Of a DNA stretch of 15,579 nt, positions 1 to 7,573 are shown piece by piece. The position numbers were made by a program, and so were the translations under genes. The stretch spans positions 1-15,579 of the forward strand of contig JBAWZV010000018.1 of the NCBI GenBank assembly GCA_037142875.1, in the 5' to 3' direction. Within the stretch, counting starts at the first letter, position 1. Each line of letters opens with the position of its first letter. The notes under the pieces were generated by a model, which ran no database searches, was not told the DNA's origin, and was given only the letters and a program-made list of their open reading frames with translations. Source of the stretch: PALSA-600 sp037142875 (lineage in GTDB: Bacteria; Actinomycetota; Thermoleophilia; Gaiellales; Gaiellaceae).

Positions 1-43
1 CATGGTAAGGAGGGGGTCAACGGTTCGAGTCCGTTAGAGGGCT
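1..43 (+). tRNA. tRNA-Thr (anticodon GGU), 5' half cut off by window edge
   Basis: The window opens inside the anticodon arm. Bases 2-8 form the anticodon loop, with U33 at base 3, anticodon GGT at 4-6 and two purines after it. Bases 9-13 are the 3' anticodon stem and 14-18 the variable loop. Bases 19-23 (AACGG) pair perfectly with 31-35 (CCGTT) around the T-loop TTCGAGT at 24-30. Bases 36-42 (AGAGGGC) are the 3' acceptor strand, and base 43 (T) is the discriminator. A U discriminator on tRNA-Thr fits Actinobacteria. CCA is not encoded. The D-arm and 5' acceptor strand lie outside the window and cannot be checked. Confidence 0.9.
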
Positions 44-50
44 TCGGATT

Positions 51-68
51 ACCCCAGAGGATCGGGGT
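51..68 (+). terminator. weak hairpin after tRNA-Thr
   Basis: ACCCC (51-55) and GGGGT (64-68) can form a 5-bp stem with an 8-nt loop just downstream of the tRNA. There is no T-tract. It is a possible terminator only. Confidence 0.25.
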
Positions 69-96
69 TCCTGGTACTCCGGGGTGGTGTCCATGA

Positions 97-115
97 GCGA
101 GGTCGTTACCCTCGC
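97..115 (-). terminator. hairpin spanning the stop codon of the YczE-type gene
   Basis: GCGAGG (97-102) and CCTCGC (110-115) are perfect 6-bp arms around a 7-nt loop that contains the TAA stop of the minus-strand gene. No T-run follows. It could act as a U-less terminator of the kind common in high-GC Actinobacteria, but this is inference from structure alone. Confidence 0.3.
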
Positions 116-888
116 GACGGGCGCACAGGCGCGGAGGTGCGCCGCGAGAAGAGCGGGACGAACCGGTGCGCGAGCGGGCCGATGGCGACCAGGTAGAGCA
201 CGGTGCCCGCGCCAACGGTCCCGCCGAGCATCCAGCCCAGGCCGAGGACGACGACCTCGATGACCGTGCGGACGAGGCGCAGCGAGCGCCCGGTGCGGCG
301 TGCAAGGCCGGTCATGAGTCCGTCACGGGGCCCCGCGCCGAGACCCGCGCCGATGTAGATCCCCGTGGCAACACCGTTCAGGAGGATCCCCCCGACACAG
401 CACGCCCAGCGGGCTATGGAGCCATGAACCGCGGGAACGAGGGTGAGAACGACGTTCATCGTCAGTCCGAGCAAGACGGTGTTGCTGATCGTTCCAACAC
501 CGGGGCGTTCGCGCAGAGGGATCCAGATCGCGAGCACCGCGATCGCGACGATGATCGACCAGGTGCCGATCTGGATGCCCGTGTGGCGCGCGAGCCCCTG
601 ATGGAGCACATCCCACGGGGCGACTCCCTCGCGACTGAGGACGAGCAGCGCGGCGCTCGTTCCGAGAAGGACGAGACCCACAACAAGCTGCCCGAGCCGT
701 GAGCGACGGGCGTCCACCGGAAGTGAGAGCAGGAGCGATCGCGCAGACGGGAGCTGGATCCACGGCAGTGCGGAGATCGACTCCAGGCGCGCCGGCCCGC
801 CCTCGGTCTCGAATACCGGGCGAAGAGGCGGGGGTAGCTGGCGAGAGGACTCCACTCCCACAGGTTGCCGACCGCAATAGATAAGCAC
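106..888 (-). CDS. YczE/YyaS/YitT-type integral membrane protein
   Basis: A multi-span inner-membrane protein of the YczE family (DUF6198-like). Several hydrophobic helices run from about residue 66 to the C-terminus, and the family hallmark Gly-Val-x-Pro-Trp-Asp-Val-Leu-His-Gln-Gly lies near residues 88-98. A Gly-rich GLGAGPRDGLM segment in the second half also fits the family. The molecular function of the family is not firmly known; members are often encoded beside transcription regulators, as here with the divergent LysR gene 40 bp away. The start is uncertain. The longest frame begins at a GTG (888) without a Shine-Dalgarno. The family-like part begins only around residue 58, where there is another GTG at 717. 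GC-rich third positions from about residue 25 suggest that part of the N-terminal extension is really coding. Confidence 0.8.
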   Translation of the reverse strand: MLIYCGRQPVGVESSRQLPPPLRPVFETEGGPARLESISALPWIQLPSARSLLLSLPVDARRSRLGQLVVGLVLLGTSAALLVLSREGVAPWDVLHQGLARHTGIQIGTWSIIVAIAVLAIWIPLRERPGVGTISNTVLLGLTMNVVLTLVPAVHGSIARWACCVGGILLNGVATGIYIGAGLGAGPRDGLMTGLARRTGRSLRLVRTVIEVVVLGLGWMLGGTVGAGTVLYLVAIGPLAHRFVPLFSRRTSAPVRPSRG

Positions 889-899
889 AAACGATGTTT

Positions 900-927
900 T
901 CTAACACTGTCAGTTAGAGTTTCTAAC
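900..927. promoter_or_regulatory. candidate regulator operator and -10 box in divergent intergenic region
   Basis: TCTAAC (900-905), a 7-bp spacer, then GTTAGA (913-918) form a perfect inverted repeat. A third half-site TCTAAC sits at 922-927, so TTTCTAAC is directly repeated at 898 and 920. The site fills the 40 bp between the YczE-type gene and the LysR gene, the usual place for LysR autoregulation. TAGAGT at 915-920 fits an actinobacterial TANNNT -10 box 8 nt before the ATG at 929. That gene has no Shine-Dalgarno, so a leaderless transcript is plausible. The motif CTAACACTGTCAG inside it also resembles TetR-family operators, so the binding protein is not certain. Confidence 0.55.
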
Positions 928-928
928 C

Positions 929-1828
929 ATGCTCGATGTGCGCCGACTCCGAGTCCTCCGAGAGGTTGCGATCGCGGGCTCGATGGCCGGTGCGGCGAGG
1001 GCGCTCTCCTTCACCCCGTCGGCCGTCTCCCAGCAGATCGCCGCCCTCGAGCAGGAGGCCGGAGTCACGCTCCTCGAACGCCGCGGCCGCGGCATCACGC
1101 TGACGGACGCAGCCCGCGCGCTCGTGACGCGCACAGAGGCGATCCTCGCGGAGCTTGCCCGGGCCGATGCCGATCTCGACGCTGTCAAACATGCGGCGCT
1201 CGGCTCGCTCTCGATCGGTGCCTTCCCCACCTCGGGGACCTGGCTCGTCCCTTCCGCACTGCGCGCGTTCAGCTCCCGACATCCCGAGGTGCAGGTCCGG
1301 CTCACCGAGCTCGAACCAGAGCGCAGCCTGCCGATGCTCGCACGGGGGGAGCTCGACCTCGCAATCGCGTTCGAGTGCGACCTCGTTCCCCTTTCGCCCG
1401 GCCACTACGAAGAGGAGACGCTCTTCAGCGAACCGATGTGCATCGTCCACGCCCCCGACCGCCCTGACCGGTCAGGTGGCCCGATCGACCTCGGATCACT
1501 CGGAGAGGAGCGGTGGATCGTTCCCGCAGCCGGAACCGCGATCCACGAGTTCACGGTCAGGGCGTGTCAGGCAGCGGGCTTCGAGCCCCAGATCGCCTCG
1601 ATCTGGACCAACTTCCAGGTCGTGCAGAGTCTGGCCGCGCAGGGCTTCGGTGTGGCATTCGTGCCCGAGCTCGCACTCTCCCCGCCACGCCAGGGTGTCG
1701 TCGTCCGCAAGACGACGTCATCCCTCGACCGCCGAGTGTTCGCAGCCTGGCGCCCGGGAAGCTCCCGGGCTCCACTCATCACAGCGATCGTCCAGGCCTT
1801 TCGTGACACCGTGAGAACCCGGCTGTGA
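929..1828 (+). CDS. LysR-family transcriptional regulator
   Basis: A 299-residue LysR-type regulator, the standard family length. Residues 1-60 are the winged helix-turn-helix: SMAGAARALSFTPSAVSQQI gives the recognition helix, and LEQEAGVTLLERRGRGITLT is the wing. A linker helix follows to about residue 88. The periplasmic-binding-protein-like effector domain runs from about residue 90 to 290. The ATG at 929 is chosen because the HTH begins at once. No Shine-Dalgarno precedes it, and the gene is probably leaderless (see the operator at 900-927). The effector is unknown. By position, the divergent YczE-type membrane protein is the likely target. The gene ends 41 bp from the convergent ABC operon. 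Confidence 0.93.
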   Translation: MLDVRRLRVLREVAIAGSMAGAARALSFTPSAVSQQIAALEQEAGVTLLERRGRGITLTDAARALVTRTEAILAELARADADLDAVKHAALGSLSIGAFPTSGTWLVPSALRAFSSRHPEVQVRLTELEPERSLPMLARGELDLAIAFECDLVPLSPGHYEEETLFSEPMCIVHAPDRPDRSGGPIDLGSLGEERWIVPAAGTAIHEFTVRACQAAGFEPQIASIWTNFQVVQSLAAQGFGVAFVPELALSPPRQGVVVRKTTSSLDRRVFAAWRPGSSRAPLITAIVQAFRDTVRTRL

Positions 1829-1848
1829 CAGCTGCGCAGTCCACGCGA

Positions 1849-1871
1849 AGACCCCTCCGCCTCAGCGGTCT
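1849..1871. terminator. weak convergent hairpin between lysR-type and ABC genes
   Basis: AGACC (1849-1853) and GGTCT (1867-1871) with an inner CCGC/GCGG pair can fold between two converging genes, overlapping the ATPase stop codon. The stem is imperfect and lacks a T-tract, so a shared terminator role is only possible. Confidence 0.25.
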
Positions 1872-2559
1872 AGGTGGTGCTTGCCGGGCCGATCCGCCCG
1901 TCGACGATCCTCACGACGCGGTCCGCGTAATGGGTGATCCGGTCGTCGTGCGTCACGATGATCGCCGCCGTGCCGCGCGCCTTCATCTCCTCGCGGATCA
2001 GACGAACGACCTGGTCACCGAGCTCGGTGTCAAGCGCTGAGGTTGGCTCGTCGAAGAGAACGAGCGACGGCTCGTTCATCAGGGCCCGGCCGATCGCCAC
2101 GCGCTGTCGCTGGCCGCCCGAGAGCTGCCCCGGAAGGTTCGCCGCCCGGTCGTCGAGACCAAGCTCGGCAAGGAGCTGGTCGGCACGCGCCCGCGCCTTC
2201 GCACCCGTGCGTCGGCCGATCTCATCCACCACGAGCAGGTTCTCGCGCGCGGTGAGAAACGGGATCAGGTTCACGGTCTGGAAGACGAAGCCGACGGCCT
2301 CGCGCCGAACGCGCGTCAGCTCCTTCGGCTCGTACCGCGTGATGTCCTCGCCGCCGACGACGACGGTGCCCGCCGTCGGGGCGAGCAGCGCTCCCGCGAT
2401 CGAGCAGAGCGTCGTCTTGCCGGAGCCAGACGGGCCGACGAGCGCGACGATCTCGTCGGCGCCAACGGTGAGGTGCACGTCGTCGAGGGCAACGATCTCC
2501 TCTCCGCCGACGACGTAGGTCTTGCGCACCCCTTCCAGGCGGAGGGCCTCGTTACTCAC
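1870..2559 (-). CDS. ABC transporter ATPase, LolD/MacB (FtsX-permease) type
   Basis: A 229-residue stand-alone nucleotide-binding subunit that powers the two FtsX-type permeases encoded just upstream. The catalytic set is complete: Walker A GPSGSGKTT at 42-50, Q-loop Gln94, signature LSGGQ at 146-150, Walker B LVLFD with catalytic Glu171, and the H-loop His204. The segment after the Q-loop (NLIPFLTARENL) is typical of the LolD/MacB/HrtA group. The start is a GTG overlapping the preceding permease stop as GTGA, implying translational coupling. The family exports or extracts lipids, peptides, haem or antibiotics. The substrate here cannot be read from the sequence. No membrane-fusion protein is present, as expected for a single-membrane actinobacterial cell. 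Confidence 0.95.
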   Translation of the reverse strand: MSNEALRLEGVRKTYVVGGEEIVALDDVHLTVGADEIVALVGPSGSGKTTLCSIAGALLAPTAGTVVVGGEDITRYEPKELTRVRREAVGFVFQTVNLIPFLTARENLLVVDEIGRRTGAKARARADQLLAELGLDDRAANLPGQLSGGQRQRVAIGRALMNEPSLVLFDEPTSALDTELGDQVVRLIREEMKARGTAAIIVTHDDRITHYADRVVRIVDGRIGPASTT

Positions 2560-3656
2560 TGCTCGCCTCCGATCGCCGATGCCGGGTCGATCCGGAGGAT
2601 ACGGCGCAGCGAGAAGACACAGCCTGCGACCGCTGCAACCAGCAGGTAGGCGGTGCTCGTCGCCAGGCGCTGCGCGGTGGCGACGAACGGGATCGAACCG
2701 GGAGGGATCGCCGCGGCAAGGGCGAGTGATGCGGCGATCGCGAGGGTCGACGCGACAGCCGTGACCGCGACCGCCTGCACCAGAACGCCCTCGAACAGGG
2801 TGCGCGAGCTTGCACCGAGCGCCTTGAGCACGCCGTAGAGCGGCGTGCGCTCGACGGTGATGAGCGCAAAGAACAGTGCGATCACGATCACACCGATCAA
2901 GACGGTGATCCAGATGATCTGGTCGAAGACCGTCTGCTGCTGCGACAGGCCCGGGAGCACCGCGATCGCCTGCGGAACGGTCAGGGTGTGCGTGGCCCCG
3001 CTCGTCGCGGCGTCGATCGCAGCCGGCCTGGCAAGCGCCCCTGCAAGGACGAGCGCCTGCACGACGTCCGAGCCGGCCCGCTCAGACGGGCGGCTTGCGG
3101 AGAGGACAGCGCGCCACGTCGTCAGGGAGCCCCAGAGCGTGCCCTGCCCGGAGAAGCGGATGTCGGAGGCGAAGCCGACGACGGTGACGGGCGTTCGGGC
3201 CGGGCCAAGCCGAACCACGGTGCCGAGGCCGACTCCCTCGGAACGGAGCGAGGTGTCCGCAATCACGCCACGCCCGGCCGGCGCCAGACGAGGGAGCCCG
3301 CGCGGCGCGAGCTCGTAGCCGAAGAGGACGACCGGCACGATGTCCCGCGTGCCGCGGCCGGGGATACTCGCACCAAGCTGGACGCTTCCGAGCCCCCCGG
3401 CAGTCCCGCCCGCGGCGCGTTCGACCGCCCGCCGAGCCGCAGGCGTGATCCGACTCCGCACGAGCGAGTCCTGCGCTGTCGCCGAGTAGACGATCAACGA
3501 GCCCCGCTGCGCGCGGTAGGCGCCGGTGCTGCCCGCGGTCAGCCCGTCGAGGAGACCGCCCAGGAGCATCAGCAGGCTCGCAATGAGCGTCAAGATCGCG
3601 GTCGCAGCCACGAACCGCCCTGGGCGCCGGACGAGCTCACGCAGCGCCAGCTTCAC
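2556..3656 (-). CDS. ABC transporter permease, FtsX/MacB family (second subunit)
   Basis: A 366-residue permease with FtsX topology. One N-terminal membrane helix lies at about 15-38, followed by a large extracytoplasmic domain at about 40-240. Three C-terminal helices lie at about 246-268, 288-316 and 332-352. The cytoplasmic coupling segment VERTPLYGVLKALGASSRTL (269-288) is the characteristic FtsX motif that contacts the ATPase. The C-terminal RRILRIDPASAI is also typical. It starts with GTG in a GTGA overlap with the upstream permease and ends in a GTGA overlap with the ATPase. It is related to, but clearly different from, its upstream partner, so the transporter is probably a heterodimer. 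Confidence 0.92.
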   Translation of the reverse strand: MKLALRELVRRPGRFVAATAILTLIASLLMLLGGLLDGLTAGSTGAYRAQRGSLIVYSATAQDSLVRSRITPAARRAVERAAGGTAGGLGSVQLGASIPGRGTRDIVPVVLFGYELAPRGLPRLAPAGRGVIADTSLRSEGVGLGTVVRLGPARTPVTVVGFASDIRFSGQGTLWGSLTTWRAVLSASRPSERAGSDVVQALVLAGALARPAAIDAATSGATHTLTVPQAIAVLPGLSQQQTVFDQIIWITVLIGVIVIALFFALITVERTPLYGVLKALGASSRTLFEGVLVQAVAVTAVASTLAIAASLALAAAIPPGSIPFVATAQRLATSTAYLLVAAVAGCVFSLRRILRIDPASAIGGEQ

Positions 3657-4768
3657 CGCCCACCACCCCCTGTCGTCGCCTCGACCGGGTCGATCCGGAG
3701 CACCCGGCGGGCAGCCACCATGGCGCTCAGCACGCCCAGGCCAAGCAGGAGCGCTGCCCAGATGAGAACGCTGCGTGGGTCGAAGCGAAGCACGAGGCTG
3801 CCCACGGTCGTCTGCGAGAGCGGAGCGTAGAGGAGCGTGCCGAGCGCGATCCCACCGCCGACGATCGCGAACACCTGGAGCAGCAGGGACGACAGGAGCC
3901 TGCGCGGCTCCGCCCCGATCGCGTGAAGGAGCGTCAACGAGCGCGACTTCTGGAACGTCACGATCAGGAAGAACAGGCCGGTCACAAGCGGAACGACGAG
4001 GGCGAAGAGCGCAAAGATCAGCTGGAACGACTGCCTCACCTGCGCAACCCCTGGCGTCTTCTCCGCCGCCTGACTCCGGGTGAGCGCGTCGGCCTGCGGC
4101 AGCGCGGCGTTGATCCGCTGCGCGAGCGTCGCGGCCGAGACGCCCGCCACCGGCCTGGCGGCAATCGCCCCGGGCAGCATCGCGCCCGCGTCCGGATTGA
4201 CAGCACGACTCGCTGCGGCAAGGTCACTCCAGCCGACAAAGAGCGTCGGGGTCACCTGGATCTGAGCGTCCGCAGCAAGGCCGACAACCGTGATGGTGGG
4301 TGAGCTCCCCGGCCCGAGGATCCGGACCTGATCACCGAGCGCGAAGTCCTGGGCGCTCCCGACAGCCTCGCCAGCGCGACGAGGCAGCCGGCCCGCCGTG
4401 AGCGAGCCAGGACCGCCGAGAGCGGCATCTCGATAGGCGAAGAGCGCCGCGTTCGACGCGTCACCGCCATTCACAGACGCGGTGAACGTGCGCTGGGCGA
4501 TCGGTGCCGTCGCGGCGACGCCCGGAACGCGCGCGATCGCCAGCGCCAGCGCGGGCTCCACGACGCTCCCCTGCAACGTCCGCTGACCGTCGACCGAGTA
4601 CACGAGCACGGGCGCCGACTGTGTCCGGATCGCGCCCACGAACCCGGTGATCAGCCCGTTCTGCAGCGCCTGCTGGACGAGGATCAAGAACGTCAGAAGC
4701 GATACCGCGGTGACCAGGAGCGCGAAGCGCGCCTTCGCACGACGGATCTCACGCACTGCGAGGAACAT
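3653..4768 (-). CDS. ABC transporter permease, FtsX/MacB family (first subunit)
   Basis: A 371-residue FtsX-type permease and first gene of the three-gene exporter operon. It has a membrane helix at about 14-35, an extracytoplasmic domain to about residue 245, then three helices. The cytoplasmic turn FQKSRSLTLLHAIGAEPRRL corresponds to the FtsX coupling motif, and RRVLRIDPVEA closes the protein. The ATG at 4768 is preceded by a purine-rich AAAGGCGGGA stretch that can act as ribosome binding site. The extracytoplasmic domains of both permeases resemble the MacB periplasmic core in size and position. The substrate is unknown. Confidence 0.92.
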   Translation of the reverse strand: MFLAVREIRRAKARFALLVTAVSLLTFLILVQQALQNGLITGFVGAIRTQSAPVLVYSVDGQRTLQGSVVEPALALAIARVPGVAATAPIAQRTFTASVNGGDASNAALFAYRDAALGGPGSLTAGRLPRRAGEAVGSAQDFALGDQVRILGPGSSPTITVVGLAADAQIQVTPTLFVGWSDLAAASRAVNPDAGAMLPGAIAARPVAGVSAATLAQRINAALPQADALTRSQAAEKTPGVAQVRQSFQLIFALFALVVPLVTGLFFLIVTFQKSRSLTLLHAIGAEPRRLLSSLLLQVFAIVGGGIALGTLLYAPLSQTTVGSLVLRFDPRSVLIWAALLLGLGVLSAMVAARRVLRIDPVEATTGGGGR

Positions 4769-4991
4769 CTCGGACTGTCCCGCCTTTCTCGTTCGTCACC
4801 GGATTGTGCCGAAGCGCAGCCAGACGTTCGACGGGACGGCGAGCCAGGTCGCTCATATCGCCAACCGGGTGGTCGCAGCTGGCATGCCGTCCACCCTATG
4901 CCTCGACCATCTCCTCGGCGGATCGACGTTCGCGGTCACCTCGCACCCGTAGCTCGGTCTAGTATGGAAGCACTCTTCGTCTGGAGGTTCG
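4769..4991. other. divergent intergenic region
   Basis: A 223-bp gap between the divergently transcribed ABC operon and the small basic-protein gene. The recognisable element is TAGTAT at 4960-4965, a good -10 box for the plus-strand gene, with no convincing -35 partner. No clear palindromic operator or minus-strand promoter stands out. Long frames crossing it on both strands look like GC-rich shadows. Confidence 0.5.
4960..4965 (+). promoter_or_regulatory. -10 promoter box for small basic protein gene
   Basis: TAGTAT matches the TANNNT -10 consensus, 26 bp before the ATG at 4992. A GGAGG ribosome binding site lies between them at 4983-4987. No clear -35 box is visible. Confidence 0.4.
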
Positions 4992-5357
4992 ATGGCTCGC
5001 ACACAGGTTGAAGTCGTGCTTTCTGATCTCTCCGGTGTCCAGATCCCGGAGGGGGCCGGTGCGCTCGTCACGGTGACGTACAACGACGGCCGGCCGACGG
5101 CCAAGCTCGACGTCACGGACGCCGAGATCGGCGCGTTCCTGTCGGGCCGCGGAGGTAGCGGCAAGTCATCGGCGCCAGCAACCAAGCGGCGCGGACGCAC
5201 GTGGACGCCGGAGCAGAAGGCCGCTCAGGCGCAGCTGCTGCGCGACCGCCATGCGGCCCGCAAGGCGGCAGAGGCTGGAGCCGCAGAGGTCACGCCGGCG
5301 ACGCCGACGCACGACGGGGTGCGCGACGCCGACCCGCCGTCACCGTACGGCCCCTGA
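4992..5357 (+). CDS. small basic protein, possibly Lsr2-like nucleoid-associated
   Basis: A 121-residue protein that I do not recognise with certainty. The start is well supported by GGAGG at 4983-4987, four bases before the ATG. Residues 4-50 read as two beta strands and a helix (VEVVLSDLSG, then LVTVTYNDG, then TDAEIGAFL). This loosely recalls the N-terminal dimerisation domain of actinobacterial Lsr2 (VxLxDDxDG, then YEIDLS). A Gly/Ser linker leads to a very basic stretch, KRRGRTWTPEQKAAQAQLL, whose RGR core resembles the AT-hook-like DNA contact of Lsr2. The C-terminus is acidic and Pro-rich with low complexity. DNA binding or xenogeneic silencing is inference. It could instead be a lineage-specific small protein. 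Confidence 0.8.
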   Translation: MARTQVEVVLSDLSGVQIPEGAGALVTVTYNDGRPTAKLDVTDAEIGAFLSGRGGSGKSSAPATKRRGRTWTPEQKAAQAQLLRDRHAARKAAEAGAAEVTPATPTHDGVRDADPPSPYGP

Positions 5358-5422
5358 CGACAGCGAGTCGTTATTCGAGCTGACTGCGGCCGAGGGCTAC
5401 GCGCGCGACGGACAGGGCAGGC

Positions 5423-6294
5423 TCAGCCGACGAGCTTCCAGCTTCGCCCGGCGTTGCTGCTCTTCCACAGCGACCGGTCGTACCCGACGGCGTAGACGAC
5501 CGCGGGATCGGCCGAGGACCAGGCAACCGGGCCGAACATCACCTTCGAGCGAAGCGCAGGCTGCCAGCTCCGACCTCCATCGTCCGAGACGGCGATGCCA
5601 CGGCTCGCTGCAACAAGCCGGTTCGGGTCGGCCGGGTCGGCGGCGAGCCCCATCACCATTCCCGTCGCGGTGTGAAGCCAGTGCTTCCCGGTCGCGCTCG
5701 TGAAGATGCCACGCGACATGTCGCCGACAACGAGATGGCCCGACGCGGAGACCGCGACCGGCATCATCCCGCCGTTCACGTCAGCGGACAGCAGCGCAAA
5801 CGACGCACCGCTGTCCGTCGATCGGTAGAGCCCGGTACCGGCGATCTGCGCGTAGACGATGTTCGGATGGCGCGGATCCGCGCCAGACCGTGAACGTCAA
5901 GGCCCGGCAGCCCTTTCGGTGACGTGGCGCGCCACGTCACGCCGCCGTCCCGGCTGACCGCGAACACGTCATGGCCGCCCATCAACGTCAGAGGGCCCGA
6001 CTGCACAAGGTTCATGGCGTCGTCACCCTTCATACCGGCGGCTCGCCAGGTCGCACCTGCGTCGGTCGAGCGAAAGATGCCGTCATGCGTACCGAGCAGC
6101 AGCACGCGCGGGTTGCTCGAGGAGACAAGGAGCGAGTGGTAGTCGGTGGCCTTCGGCACCTGCCCATCTGCGATTGGCACCCCGGCAACCGCGCTCACGA
6201 GGGCTGCGGCGACAGATACGCGAAGCAGTGCTGTTCTCACCCTCCCGCGCGCGGCAGACGTTTTCGGAACACGGCTACTCATGAGTATCGGCAT
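5423..6294 (-). pseudogene. BNR/Asp-box beta-propeller protein, split by one-base frameshift
   Basis: A secreted Ycf48/exo-sialidase-like propeller of about 290 residues if repaired. The ATG at 6294 is supported by GGAGGT five bases upstream. A signal-anchor helix lies at about 20-44. Asp-box repeats include STDAGATW (76-83), SRDGGVTW (114-121), and, in the second frame, STDSGASF, SDDGGRSW and SSNAGRSW. Codons run in frame from 6294 to about 5878, then continue in the -1 frame from 5878 (DPRHPNIVYAQ) to the stop at 5423. One base is missing inside the perfect 16-bp palindrome 5869-5884. Both halves keep repeat structure and GC3, so the break is recent or a sequencing error. The frame overlaps the upstream membrane gene by 20 bp, so it is part of the CsoR-controlled block. 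Such propellers often act as assembly factors or extracytoplasmic binding proteins; the role here is unknown. Confidence 0.8.
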
Positions 6295-6919
6295 TGCTAC
6301 CTCCAGAGTCGGTGAGCGATCGAGATCGAGGTGGACGCGCCGCGACGGGCCGCAGCTCGAACCACACGACGGCGGCGAGAATGGCGGCCATCCCGGCCGG
6401 CCCCCAGGGGCGCTCGTGCGTCCAGGCACACAGGAACGCGCCGACCGGAAGGAGGACGAGCGTCGGGATGGGCGCGCGCCCAAGGAGTGCCACAACTGTC
6501 ACGGCGACCAGGGCGAGCCACGCGACCGACGCCGCCAGGTGGATGCCGGACTCAAGGGAGCTGCCGTACACGGCGTGGATCACCGAGCTTGCGGCAGGTC
6601 GCTCGGCAACCGGAAGGTCTCCGGCCTGCCATACGAGCGCACCGTAGGCAAGCCCGGAGAACGTCGTGAACACGGTGTAGACGACCGCGAACGGCCACGC
6701 CAGAAAGCGTGCGAGCGTCGCTGCGCGACCCTCGATCCCGTCAACGAGGAGAACGACCATCCAGGCAAGCAGCACCGCCACCACGGGGATGAAGAGGTGA
6801 ATCCCGATGTAGAGCGAGGGATCGTCGTCGAAGCCGAGCCGTGTCGGATGCAGCATCGCGACCGTGTAACCGAGAAGCGGTGCGCCAAACACGACGCCCC
6901 GTCTGACACTCGTTCTCAT
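6275..6919 (-). CDS. six-helix integral membrane protein in copper operon
   Basis: A 214-residue membrane protein that I do not recognise as a named family. Six hydrophobic segments are visible at about 8-23, 36-59, 72-97, 119-146, 149-167 and 171-188, with a polar C-terminal tail. Histidines at or near the helices (His24, His41, His128, His166) could contact a metal or haem, but nothing proves it. It starts 13 bp after the cupredoxin-like gene stop, without a clear Shine-Dalgarno, and its end overlaps the propeller gene by 20 bp. Translation is therefore probably coupled. Its place between an exported copper oxidase and a propeller suggests a membrane partner for them, which is inference. 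Confidence 0.8.
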   Translation of the reverse strand: MRTSVRRGVVFGAPLLGYTVAMLHPTRLGFDDDPSLYIGIHLFIPVVAVLLAWMVVLLVDGIEGRAATLARFLAWPFAVVYTVFTTFSGLAYGALVWQAGDLPVAERPAASSVIHAVYGSSLESGIHLAASVAWLALVAVTVVALLGRAPIPTLVLLPVGAFLCAWTHERPWGPAGMAAILAAVVWFELRPVAARPPRSRSLTDSGGSNADTHE

Positions 6920-6932
6920 CGGCGTGCTGTCG

Positions 6933-7571
<639 letters not shown>

Positions 7572-7573
7572 AA

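Noticed and set aside
1..43. tRNA-Thr 3' end as an integration (att) site
   Set aside because: There is no integrase, and no repeat of the tRNA 3' end was noticed elsewhere in the window.
5869..5884. Programmed -1 frameshift joining the two propeller halves
   Set aside because: There is no slippery heptamer or downstream pseudoknot; a missing base in a palindrome is simpler.
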